NCBI RefSeq assembly: GCF_004151105.1
Contig: NZ_PHRF01000041.1
Span: forward strand, 124,001 to 188,000
Direction: 5' to 3'
DNA length: 64,000 nt
Origin: Streptomyces sp. L-9-10
GTDB taxonomy: Bacteria > Actinomycetota > Actinomycetes > Streptomycetales > Streptomycetaceae
In this document: positions 10,908-18,421 of the stretch, in pieces
Layout: the number at the start of each line of letters is the position of its first letter
Position numbering within the stretch: position 1 is the stretch's first letter
The notes under the pieces: model-generated
What the model was told of the DNA's origin: nothing
The model's database searches: none
Seen by the model: the letters and a program-made list of their open reading frames with translations, nothing else
Made by a program: the position numbers and the translations under genes

Positions 10908-12083
10908 ATGACCGAGACCCTGACCTCCGCGGCCACGACGCCCGGCCGGCCTGCCCGTCTCCCGCTGCTCGACGTGATGCGGGGGGTCGCGATCCTCGGC
11001 ACGCTGATGACCAACGTCTGGATCTTCACGAGCCCCGGCGCGGAATGGGCCGTCCTCAGCGGCGGGCAGGGCGAGATGTCCTTCGACTCCTTCCCGGCGG
11101 CGGCCGAGAGCACGATGCGGCTGCCGGCCAACGGCAAGTTCCTGTCGCTGCTGACGATCCTGTTCGGCGTGGGCCTGGCCATCCAGCACGGCGCGGCCGA
11201 GCGGCGCGGTGAGCCCTGGCCGGGCCGGTACCGATGGCGGGCCCTGTTCCTGTTCGCCGAGGGGACGGTGCACTTCATCTTCGTCTTCGCCTGGGACGTC
11301 CTGATGGGGTACGCGGTCACCGCGCTGCTCGTGGCCTGGCTGCTGACCCGTACGCCGAAGGCGCGGCACCGGGTGATGTGGTGGGCGGCGGGGCTGCATC
11401 TGGCCCTCATCGGGCTGCTGACGGCGGGGCTCCTGGCGGACGGCTCGCAGGGCGGCGAGTCCGTGTCGCCCGAGGTGGTGGACCTGTACGCGCACGGCGG
11501 CTACCTCGAACAGGTCAGGTTCCGGCTGGACAACGCGCTGGACTTCCGTATGGAGCCGCTGCTGACGTTCTGCCTGCTCGTCTTCCTGTTCCTGCTGGGC
11601 GTACGGCTCTTCCGCGCGGGCGCGTTCGGCTCCGACGCCACGGGGCGCCGCCTCCGCGCACGCCTCCTCGTATGGGGCCTGGGCCTCGGGCTCCCGCTCA
11701 GCGTCGCACTCTCGCAAGCCGGCCCGGACCTCTTCTTCCTGGACCGGTATGTCGCGGGTCCGCTGATGGCGCTCGGCTATCTCGGACTGATCGGTGCGCT
11801 GGTGGAACGGGTACGGCGTCAGGGCCCCCTGCTGAACGGCCTCACCGGCGTCGGCAGGACCGCCCTCTCCGGCTACGTCCTGCAGAACGTGCTGTGCGTG
11901 TCCGTCTCGTACGGCATCGGCCTCGGTCTCGCGCACCGACTCGGCGAGTCGTGGCGGCCGTGGTGGGTGATGGGACTGTGGGCGGTGGTGTGCGCCGTGC
12001 TGATGGCCGGCTCCACCCTGTGGCTGCGGCGCTTCCGGACGGGCCCGCTGGAGTCGGTCCAGAAATGGGCCCTGCGCCACTGA
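10908..12083 (+). CDS. DUF418 (YeiB-like) multi-pass membrane protein
   Basis: A 391-residue integral membrane protein. It opens with the family signature PLLDVMRGVAILGTLMTNVWIF and has about eight further hydrophobic segments; the C-terminal third (GVGRTALSGYVLQNVLC) is the DUF418 domain itself. The family is distantly related to acyltransferase-type membrane proteins, but its biochemical role is not established. The ATG at 10908 places MTETLTSAATT before the first helix. It is transcribed alone and ends at a strong hairpin shared with the convergent M28 peptidase gene. Confidence 0.88.
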   Translation: MTETLTSAATTPGRPARLPLLDVMRGVAILGTLMTNVWIFTSPGAEWAVLSGGQGEMSFDSFPAAAESTMRLPANGKFLSLLTILFGVGLAIQHGAAERRGEPWPGRYRWRALFLFAEGTVHFIFVFAWDVLMGYAVTALLVAWLLTRTPKARHRVMWWAAGLHLALIGLLTAGLLADGSQGGESVSPEVVDLYAHGGYLEQVRFRLDNALDFRMEPLLTFCLLVFLFLLGVRLFRAGAFGSDATGRRLRARLLVWGLGLGLPLSVALSQAGPDLFFLDRYVAGPLMALGYLGLIGALVERVRRQGPLLNGLTGVGRTALSGYVLQNVLCVSVSYGIGLGLAHRLGESWRPWWVMGLWAVVCAVLMAGSTLWLRRFRTGPLESVQKWALRH

Positions 12084-12125
12084 CCCCGCGCGCGATCCGG
12101 AGCCCCGGAGCCCGGATGCCTCGAA

Positions 12126-12150
12126 GCCCCGGGGCGAGCCGCCCCGGGGC
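12126..12150. terminator. GC-rich bidirectional hairpin
   Basis: Two copies of GCCCCGGGGC (12126-12135 and 12141-12150), each self-complementary, pair across the 5-base loop GAGCC. It lies between the convergent ends of the DUF418 gene (12083) and the M28 peptidase gene (12171), as expected for a shared terminator. There is no T-run. Confidence 0.65.
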
Positions 12151-12170
12151 AACGTGACGGACCGGGCCGG

Positions 12171-13604
12171 TCAGTTCTGAGGTGCGGGGAAGGTGACCGG
12201 GCTGCGGTGACCCGCGCGGTTCACCGCGCGGACGCCGAAGAAGACATTGTCCTTGGACAGGTCCACGGTGTGACGCGTCGCGTCACCCGCCCTGATCACA
12301 TGGGTCCACTCCGGCTCGGTCGTCTCGCGCCACACCACCTCGTAACCGGCCAGATCGGGTTCGGTCCCCCGCTCCCACACCAGCTCGGTGGCGTTGGTCA
12401 GCGAGCTGGTGACGATCTTCACCCCGCGCGGAGTCCCCGGGGCCTGGGCCAGGGTCCACAGCACCGCGCCGTTGACGCGCGCCACGCGGGCGATGTAGCC
12501 GAAGTCGCAGAACTCCGGCAGATCGCCGTACTGCCGGCCGTCCTCCACCCGGACGTCCTGGTGCTGGTGTGCGAAGTCCTCGGCCGGCTCGGTGAACCGG
12601 GCCGCGCTGTAGCCGCGTTCGAGGAAGGGGATGTGGTCACCACCGCGCAGATAGCGGTCACGGCGGTAGACCACCCGGACGTCCATGCCCGTGGCGTCGT
12701 TGCTCGCGACGTCCCGGACGAAGCGCGCGAGCTGGCGGGTCGCCGAGTCGTTCTCGCCGCCGATCGAGCGGCGGGTCGCGGCCTGCTGCGGGGTCTCGGA
12801 GGTGGGCACGCCCTCGGCGAAGAGCCGCACGGTGTACGGGTCGCGGGTGCCGTCGTCCGCCCGGGAACTGCCGACGATGTCATTGGTGAACATGGCCCGG
12901 ACGTCGGCTCCCGCCGCCTTGAACCGCTCCGCCATGTGCGCGGCCCCGTACAGCCCCTGCTCCTCACCGGCCACGGCGGCGAAGACGATGGTCGCGGCGG
13001 GCCGGCGGCTGGCCATCACACGGGCCAGTTCCATCGCCACCGCGACACCGGAGGCGTCGTCATCGGCGCCCGGCGCGTCGCTCACCGCGTCCATGACGTC
13101 CGTGGCGCGCGAGTCGTAGTGGCCGGAGACGACATGGACACGGCCGGGGTCGACCGAACCGCGCAGTGTCGCGACGACGTTGGTGATACGGGTCGCCACC
13201 GGGATCCGTGAGGCGGGCTCCTGTATGTACGACTGGAGCTCGACGGTCATCCGGCCGCCGGATGCCTCGGCGTACCGCCTCAGCTCGGCATGGATCCAGT
13301 CCCGGGCGGCGCCGATTCCGCGCTCGGGGTCGTCCTGGGTGGACAGGGTGTGCCGCGTCCCGAACGCGGCGAGCCGGCGTACGGTCGCCTCGATCCGGTC
13401 GCGGTCGATCTCCTTGAGCAGTTCCCGCAACTCGCGGTCGGGGGCCTGGGCGGTGACGGGCCGGTCTCCGGCCTCCCGCCCGGTGGACGCGGCCGAGGGG
13501 CTCGCCGACGCCGTGGACGCCAGCGCCGGAACCCCCACCACGGCGGTCGCGACGGTGGCGGACAGGGCGGTCCTTCGAGGTATCCCGGGGGAGTGCTGCG
13601 ACAT
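12171..13604 (-). CDS. Secreted M28-family aminopeptidase/peptidase with C-terminal FnIII-like domain
   Basis: A 477-residue exported zinc peptidase. The N-terminus has a twin-arginine motif (IPRRTALSATVATAVVG) and an Ala-rich hydrophobic stretch ending in ASASPSAAS, so Tat export is likely. The catalytic domain shows the five di-zinc ligands of family M28 in order: SGHYDSRA (His), GADDDASG (Asp), AGEEQGLYG (catalytic Glu plus ligand Glu), FTNDIVG (Asp) and GGDHIPF (His). The last 90 residues (KIVTSSLTNATELVWERGTE onward) resemble a fibronectin type III module. It probably releases amino acids from peptides outside the cell. It is monocistronic and divergent from the SDR gene. Confidence 0.9.
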   Translation of the reverse strand: MSQHSPGIPRRTALSATVATAVVGVPALASTASASPSAASTGREAGDRPVTAQAPDRELRELLKEIDRDRIEATVRRLAAFGTRHTLSTQDDPERGIGAARDWIHAELRRYAEASGGRMTVELQSYIQEPASRIPVATRITNVVATLRGSVDPGRVHVVSGHYDSRATDVMDAVSDAPGADDDASGVAVAMELARVMASRRPAATIVFAAVAGEEQGLYGAAHMAERFKAAGADVRAMFTNDIVGSSRADDGTRDPYTVRLFAEGVPTSETPQQAATRRSIGGENDSATRQLARFVRDVASNDATGMDVRVVYRRDRYLRGGDHIPFLERGYSAARFTEPAEDFAHQHQDVRVEDGRQYGDLPEFCDFGYIARVARVNGAVLWTLAQAPGTPRGVKIVTSSLTNATELVWERGTEPDLAGYEVVWRETTEPEWTHVIRAGDATRHTVDLSKDNVFFGVRAVNRAGHRSPVTFPAPQN

Positions 13605-13816
13605 GGCGGGTTCCTTCCACGGCTGCGTCGGTGATCCGGCGCTCCATGGTCATGGACAGGCCAACCGCGCACAAGGTCGGCAAGCCGCAATCAGGCTCAC
13701 CACGGCACAACCGGCCGTGGTGAGCGTGTCGTTCAGGTGGTGTGCGCCGGGGAGCGGGCCGGCCCGGCTCGGAGGCGAGGGGTGTCGCGTGAGGGTGTGG
13801 CCGTCGCCTCGTGATG

Positions 13817-13869
13817 AATGGACTCGACAGTCCATTTTTTTGTTGCCAAGGTGGCCCCCGCAGTCCATT
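13817..13869 (+). promoter_or_regulatory. Palindromic operator (or attenuator-like hairpin) before the SDR gene
   Basis: A perfect inverted repeat AATGGACT (13817-13824), CGAC, AGTCCATT (13829-13836) is followed directly by a T-run to 13841. A third half-site, AGTCCATT, recurs at 13862-13869 in direct orientation, 33 bases (about three helical turns) from the second. The extra, phased half-site favours a repressor operator of the TetR/HxlR kind. The hairpin plus T-run alone would also fit an intrinsic terminator or attenuator. The likely regulated gene is the SDR at 13893; no regulator gene is adjacent. Confidence 0.6.
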
Positions 13870-13892
13870 AATCGCTTCAAGGAGGCACTGAC

Positions 13893-14645
13893 ATGCGACT
13901 CAAGGACAGGACCGCTCTGGTGACCGGGTCCACCAGCGGGATCGGCGAGGCCGTCGCCGAAGCTCTGGCCCGGGAGGGGGCCCATGTGGTGGTGTCCGGG
14001 CGCGACCGCGACCGGGGCGAGCGCGTGGTCGCGGCGATCCGCGCCGCCGGGGGACGCGCCGACTTCATCGCCGCCGATCTCCACGACGCCGCCAGCGCAC
14101 TCGCGCTCGGGGAAGAGGCGACGGACGTGCTCGGCGGCCGGATCGACATCCTCGTCAACAACGCCGGGACCACACGGACCCCCTCCGCCACAGGAGCCGT
14201 GAGCGAGAGCGACTTCGACCGTCTGTACGCCCTCAACGTCAAAGCCCCGTTCTTCCTCACCGGGGTCATCGGTGAGGCCATGGCCCGACGCGGCACCGGC
14301 GCCGTCATCAACATCGGCAGTACGGTCGCCAAGTTCGGCTTCGCGGGCAGCGCCCTCTACGGGTCCACCAAGGCGGCGCTGGAGAAGCTCACGCAGGACT
14401 GGGCCGCCGAGTACGGGCCGCGGGGCGTCCGCGTCAATTCCGTCAGTCCCGGCCCGACGCACACGCCTCTCACCGCCCGGATCGGCGACCGGGACACACT
14501 CAAGGCCATGACCGACGGAACGCCCGCGAACCGGCCGGCGGAACCCTCCGAGGTAGCGGACGCCGTCGTCTTCCTGGCCAGTGACGAGGCCCGCTACATC
14601 CACGGCGCCCGGCTGCCGCTCGACGGCGGTCGCAGCGCCGTCTGA
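13893..14645 (+). CDS. SDR-family NAD(P)-dependent oxidoreductase
   Basis: A 250-residue classical short-chain dehydrogenase/reductase. It has the Rossmann motif TGSTSGIG near residue 10, NNAG in the middle, a catalytic Ser in INIGSTV, the YGSTK catalytic Tyr/Lys pair, and the substrate-loop start SPGPTHTP. Residue RDRDRG after the second strand suggests NADP preference. The usual role is reduction of a ketone or oxidation of an alcohol; the substrate is unknown. A strong AAGGAGG ribosome site (13879-13885) precedes the ATG by 7 bases. A conspicuous operator-like palindrome lies immediately upstream, so regulation by a small-molecule-sensing repressor is likely. Confidence 0.9.
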   Translation: MRLKDRTALVTGSTSGIGEAVAEALAREGAHVVVSGRDRDRGERVVAAIRAAGGRADFIAADLHDAASALALGEEATDVLGGRIDILVNNAGTTRTPSATGAVSESDFDRLYALNVKAPFFLTGVIGEAMARRGTGAVINIGSTVAKFGFAGSALYGSTKAALEKLTQDWAAEYGPRGVRVNSVSPGPTHTPLTARIGDRDTLKAMTDGTPANRPAEPSEVADAVVFLASDEARYIHGARLPLDGGRSAV

Positions 14646-14798
14646 GCGGACCGGCTGTCCTGCCCTCCCTCCTGCTCTCTCTCCTGCCCTCGTGCCCACC
14701 GGCTGTCCGGCTGTCCGGCTGTGCGTTGTGAGGTGGGACCGGCCGTCGCGGCCGGGAGCGTACTGGTCTTCGTCCCCGCCGCCGGATACCTTCCTGGA

Positions 14799-16001
14799 AT
14801 GTCTGACTTCGCCCCTCGGTCGACCGCGTTCCTCGCCGACCCCTACCCCGCCTACGCAGAGCTGCGAGCCCGTGGCCGGGTGCACTACTACGAGCCGAGC
14901 GACCAATGGCTCGTCCCGCACCACGCGGACGTGTCGGCGCTGCTCAGGGACCGGCGGCTCGGCCGCTCCTACGGGCACCGGTTCAGCCACGAGGAGTTCG
15001 GGAAGACCGCTCCGCCGCCCGGCCGTGAACCGTTCCACGAGCTGAACGACCACGGCATGCTGGAGCTGGAGCCACCGGACCACACCCGGATCCGGCGCCT
15101 GGTGGCGAAGGCTTTCACCCCGCGTACGGTGGAACAGCTCAAGCCGTATGTGCGCCGGCTCGCCGCCGAGTTGGTGGAGCGGCTCGTGGAGCGGGGCGGG
15201 GGCGACCTGCTGGAGGCCGTCGCGGAGCCGCTGCCGGTCGCCGTCATCGCCGAGATGCTCGGGGTCCCCGAGGCGGACCGGCCGCTGCTGCGGCCGTGGT
15301 CGGCGGCGATCGTCGGCATGTACGAGCTGAACCCGTCCGAGGAGACCGCCCGCCGCGCGGTCGTCGCCTCCCAGGAGTTCTCGGCGTATCTGCGTGAACT
15401 CGTCGCCGCACGGCGCGAGAAGCCGGGCGAGGATCTGATCTCGGGGCTCATCGCCGCCCACGACCACGGCGAGAAGCTGACCGAGGCCGAGATGGTCGCC
15501 ACCTGCGCGCTGCTGCTGAACGCCGGGCACGAGGCGACCGTCAACGCCACCGTCAACGGGTGGTACGCGCTGTTCCGGCACCCCGGGCAGCTCGCCGCCC
15601 TGCGCGCGGACAGGGCCCTGCTGCCCACCGCCGTCGAGGAGCTGATGCGCTACGACACGCCGCTCCAGCTCTTCGAGCGCTGGGTGCTCGACCCGGTCGA
15701 GATCGGCGGTACCACCGTGCCGCGCGGAGCCGAGGTCGCCCTGCTCTTCGGGTCCGCCAACCGGGACCCGGAGGTCTTCGCCGACCCGGACGGTCTCGAT
15801 CTGTCCCGCCAGGACAACCCGCACATATCGTTCAGTGCCGGCATCCACTACTGCATCGGCGCGCCCTTGGCCCGTATCGAACTGGCCGCTTCCATGGCCG
15901 CCGTGCTGGAGCTGGCCCCCGGGCTGCGGCTGGCCGCCGAGCCCGTACGCAAGCCGAACTTCGTGATCCGCGGGCTGGAATCGCTGCCGGTCGAGGTCTG
16001 A
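14799..16001 (+). CDS. Cytochrome P450
   Basis: A 400-residue soluble bacterial class I P450. It shows the oxygen-activation I-helix motif AGHEAT, the ExxR motif in EELMRYDTP, and the haem-thiolate loop FSAGIHYCIGAPLAR. No ferredoxin or ferredoxin reductase gene is adjacent, so electrons must come from elsewhere. I chose ATG 14799 (MSDFAPRSTAFLADPYPAYAELR), since this is where P450 homology normally starts; an earlier in-frame ATG at 14721 would add a non-homologous leader. A block of 14-base tandem repeats follows the gene. Substrate unknown. Confidence 0.92.
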   Translation: MSDFAPRSTAFLADPYPAYAELRARGRVHYYEPSDQWLVPHHADVSALLRDRRLGRSYGHRFSHEEFGKTAPPPGREPFHELNDHGMLELEPPDHTRIRRLVAKAFTPRTVEQLKPYVRRLAAELVERLVERGGGDLLEAVAEPLPVAVIAEMLGVPEADRPLLRPWSAAIVGMYELNPSEETARRAVVASQEFSAYLRELVAARREKPGEDLISGLIAAHDHGEKLTEAEMVATCALLLNAGHEATVNATVNGWYALFRHPGQLAALRADRALLPTAVEELMRYDTPLQLFERWVLDPVEIGGTTVPRGAEVALLFGSANRDPEVFADPDGLDLSRQDNPHISFSAGIHYCIGAPLARIELAASMAAVLELAPGLRLAAEPVRKPNFVIRGLESLPVEV

Positions 16002-16046
16002 GGCCCGCGCGGTACGGCGTACGCCGGAGGACGGCGTGCGGGCCTC

Positions 16047-16116
16047 AGGACCGGCCGGCCAGGACCGGCCGGCCAGGACCGGCCGGCCAGGACCGGCCGG
16101 CCAGGACCGGCCGGTC
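16047..16116. repeat. Five tandem 14-bp repeats containing GGCCGGCC
   Basis: Unit AGGACCGGCCGGCC, copies at 16047, 16061, 16075, 16089 and 16103, the last with one change near its end. Each unit contains the 8-base palindrome GGCCGGCC, so neighbouring units can fold into alternative hairpins. It lies 45 bases after the P450 stop. It could act as a transcript end or mRNA-stabilising structure, or simply be a slippage-prone minisatellite. Confidence 0.9.
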
Positions 16117-16168
16117 TCTCGACCGGCTCGTCCACCGAGTGTCAGTGGTGGGTGGGACGCTGGCTGTC

Positions 16169-16435
16169 ATGGACGAACTGATACGGCGGCGGGTGTACGG
16201 CGCCGACCACGACGACCCCGACCCGGGGCCCCGGCCCGGCCATGTCTACCGGGAGTTGGTCGCCGGCCCGCTGGACGGCCTGCTCCTCGATGTCACCGGC
16301 TGGACGGCGGGACAGCTGCGGGAAGGCGCCGCGCTGGCCACCGAGATCGGCGCGTACGGACCTGGCGGGCGCGCGCTGTACGGTCCCGGTCCGGCCGACC
16401 CGCGGAGGTGGGAGTGGCAGGGCGACACCCGCTGA
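16169..16435 (+). CDS. Small acidic hypothetical protein
   Basis: An 88-residue protein (MDELIRRRVYGADHDDPDPG at the N-terminus), not recognised. It is rich in Gly, Asp and Pro, with no membrane segment or cysteine. GGTGGG about 10 bases before the ATG could serve as ribosome site. It lies downstream of the tandem repeats and may be co-transcribed with the P450. Coding is supported by third-position GC bias; the function is unknown. Confidence 0.55.
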   Translation: MDELIRRRVYGADHDDPDPGPRPGHVYRELVAGPLDGLLLDVTGWTAGQLREGAALATEIGAYGPGGRALYGPGPADPRRWEWQGDTR

Positions 16436-16558
16436 CCCGCCCTGCCCGCCGCCCCCGCCCGCCGCGTCCGGAGCACGCGTCCAGAGCCCGTGCCCAGTGC
16501 CCCTGACCCGCGCTCCTGACCTGAGCTCCTGCCCCCCGCCGCTGTCAGCGCCGCCGGT

Positions 16559-17998
16559 CTAGAAGGAGTACGGGTCTATCGTCCCGGTGACCGTGCCCGC
16601 GAGGAGCCGGCGCAGCGTGGAGGCCGGGGCCGCCCGCTCCTCGCTCGCCGCCCGCTCGTCGTCCGCCGCCCGGTCGGGGGAGGGGATCTCGTAGTCCGCC
16701 CTCAGCTCGTATCTGATGGGCAGGGAGCGCAGGCCGCGTACGAACGGCGACGAGCGCCAGGGGAGCTGGTCCGCCGGTACGGCCAGTTCCAGCGTCGCGA
16801 AGTGTTCGAACAGGCACTCAAGGGCCAGAGTGGTGATGGTGTTCGCGAGTTCACGGGCCGGGGCGGGACACTGGCGCGGTCCCGCTCCCCAGGAGAGATG
16901 CGCGCGCGTGCTGGTCGCCCGGTCCGCCGACGTACCGGCCGCCGAGCGCAGGTCCGCGTGCGTGGCGGCGGTGGCGATCCATACCGGCTCGCCCGCCCGG
17001 ATGAGGTAGGCGCCCAGCCGCTGGTCCCTGAGCGGGAACCGGGGCATGAAGTTGGCCAACGGAGGCTTCCGGAGGACGACATGGTTGACGGTCTCGCGGA
17101 TCATGCCCGCCGACAGGCTGGCGCGTGCGCGGCCGTCGCCGGTGATGATCTCGACGACGGCGTTCGCGATGAGGATGCCCGCGTGGTCGGAGATCATCCC
17201 CATGAGCATGGTGAGTTCGTGGGCCAGCGCCGAGGATGTCAGCCGGGGCTGAGCGGCCAGCATGTAGGACGGGAAGTCCTCGCCGGGCCGACGCCGCTTC
17301 TCCTCGGCGAGCGCGACCATGGCTGTGTGTACGCGCGCGGAGGCCACGGCCGAGTCCGGTCCCGCGTCCAGGATCCGCCAGATGTCCATGAGGGTCCGCT
17401 CGCTCTGGGGCCCGGAGACGCCCAGCAGTTCGCCGGCCACCATCAGGGGCAGCGGCCGGGAGAACCGCGCGGCCAGATCCGCCACACCGGACCTGCCCTC
17501 CTGAGCGAGAAGCATGACGAGTTCGTTCGCGGTCCGGCGGATGTTGTCCTTGAGCCGGCGGGTCCGCGGATGACCCGGGTCCTGGAAGGGTTTCAGGGCC
17601 GCGTCCCACGCGGCCCTGTACCGGGCGTGATCGGCCCCGCCGCGGGCCATCGTGTTGTCGGCCTCCAGCGCGGGAGCGACCGGCCAGTCGGCCGGGACAC
17701 GGCCTTCGTTGCGGGCACGCCAGTACTGCATGCCCTTGGGCCACATCGCGTCGTTCTGGAGTATGTGCAGTGCCTCCGCGTAGTTCAGCACCAGCCAGAC
17801 GGGCACCCCCAGCAGGTCCACGGGAGCCACCGCGCCGTGCCGGCGCCGTAAGCGCTCGTGCACGTCCTCCGGGCGGTCCTGATACTCACGCCCGAGCAGG
17901 GGCTCCGGTGCCAGTGACTCCAGAGTGATCTCCGGGGGACAACCCCCGCTTACTCGTTCCACGCCGGTCTCTTCCACTCTTCCCTCGGTGCGGCTCAC
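16559..17998 (-). CDS. Atypical cytochrome P450 (CYP157-like) lacking the ExxR motif
   Basis: A 479-residue P450 homologue, longer than usual because of about 40 extra C-terminal residues. The haem loop is kept (LSWGAGPRQCPAPA, Cys ligand present). The I-helix AGxxT is replaced by SDHAGI, and the K-helix ExxR is replaced: the segment NHVVLRKPPLANF has Val where Glu is expected. Streptomyces CYP157 proteins, found in 'conservon' operons, are the known group with a broken ExxR, and the flanking PPLANF and GPRQCPA motifs resemble them. No conservon partners (cvnA-D) are present here. It is divergent from the CHAT protease gene. It may be a redox-inactive or specialised haem protein. Confidence 0.8.
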   Translation of the reverse strand: MSRTEGRVEETGVERVSGGCPPEITLESLAPEPLLGREYQDRPEDVHERLRRRHGAVAPVDLLGVPVWLVLNYAEALHILQNDAMWPKGMQYWRARNEGRVPADWPVAPALEADNTMARGGADHARYRAAWDAALKPFQDPGHPRTRRLKDNIRRTANELVMLLAQEGRSGVADLAARFSRPLPLMVAGELLGVSGPQSERTLMDIWRILDAGPDSAVASARVHTAMVALAEEKRRRPGEDFPSYMLAAQPRLTSSALAHELTMLMGMISDHAGILIANAVVEIITGDGRARASLSAGMIRETVNHVVLRKPPLANFMPRFPLRDQRLGAYLIRAGEPVWIATAATHADLRSAAGTSADRATSTRAHLSWGAGPRQCPAPARELANTITTLALECLFEHFATLELAVPADQLPWRSSPFVRGLRSLPIRYELRADYEIPSPDRAADDERAASEERAAPASTLRRLLAGTVTGTIDPYSF

Positions 17999-18421
17999 CG
18001 CACCGAGGGTCGACTGGCGGCGCGGCGAACTGCGCAGCCCTCAACATGCAAGTACGCGAACCCGGTTCGGTGTGATCGTTCCCCGGCCGCCCAGTCGCGT
18101 TACACGGTGCTCCGGCCGGGCTCCGCTTGCCAAGCCCGGCAACGTCAAAGGCTTGGACAACAAATCGTCCCGGACGGACCGGGGCCGGGGTCCGGGGCTG
18201 GGGTCCGGGGCTGGGCGGAGGGCCGTGGGCCCGGGACCGGGCCGGGATCGGGCCTTTCTGGTTGGTCGCCGGTCGCGTTCCGGTTGTCTTCCGGGTGCTC
18301 GCCTCCGTGCGGCCGCCCCGTACCGCAGAGTGGCGGCAAGGCCGCCCGGGGGCGCGGGCAACGGCGTTACGGTGAAGAGTCATTGACGGTAAGTCAGCGA
18401 CGACCGGCAGGGAGGATCGCG
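17999..18421. other. Divergent intergenic region between the P450 and the CHAT operon
   Basis: No gene I can support; several short open frames cross it but lack a ribosome site and family features. It contains a GC-rich run with three near-repeats of GGTCCGGGGCTGGG (around 18188-18225). It must contain the promoters of both flanking genes, but I see no clear -35/-10 pair. GGGAGG at about 18411-18416 is the ribosome site of the CHAT gene. Confidence 0.6.

Noticed and set aside
16559..18421. A conservon (cvn) locus around the CYP157-like P450
   Set aside because: No cvnA-type sensor, roadblock protein, DUF742 protein or small GTPase is nearby.
18107..18421. N-terminal extension of the CHAT protease by about 105 codons
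   Set aside because: The extra residues are Pro/Gly/Arg-rich and featureless, while a good ribosome site precedes ATG 18422.
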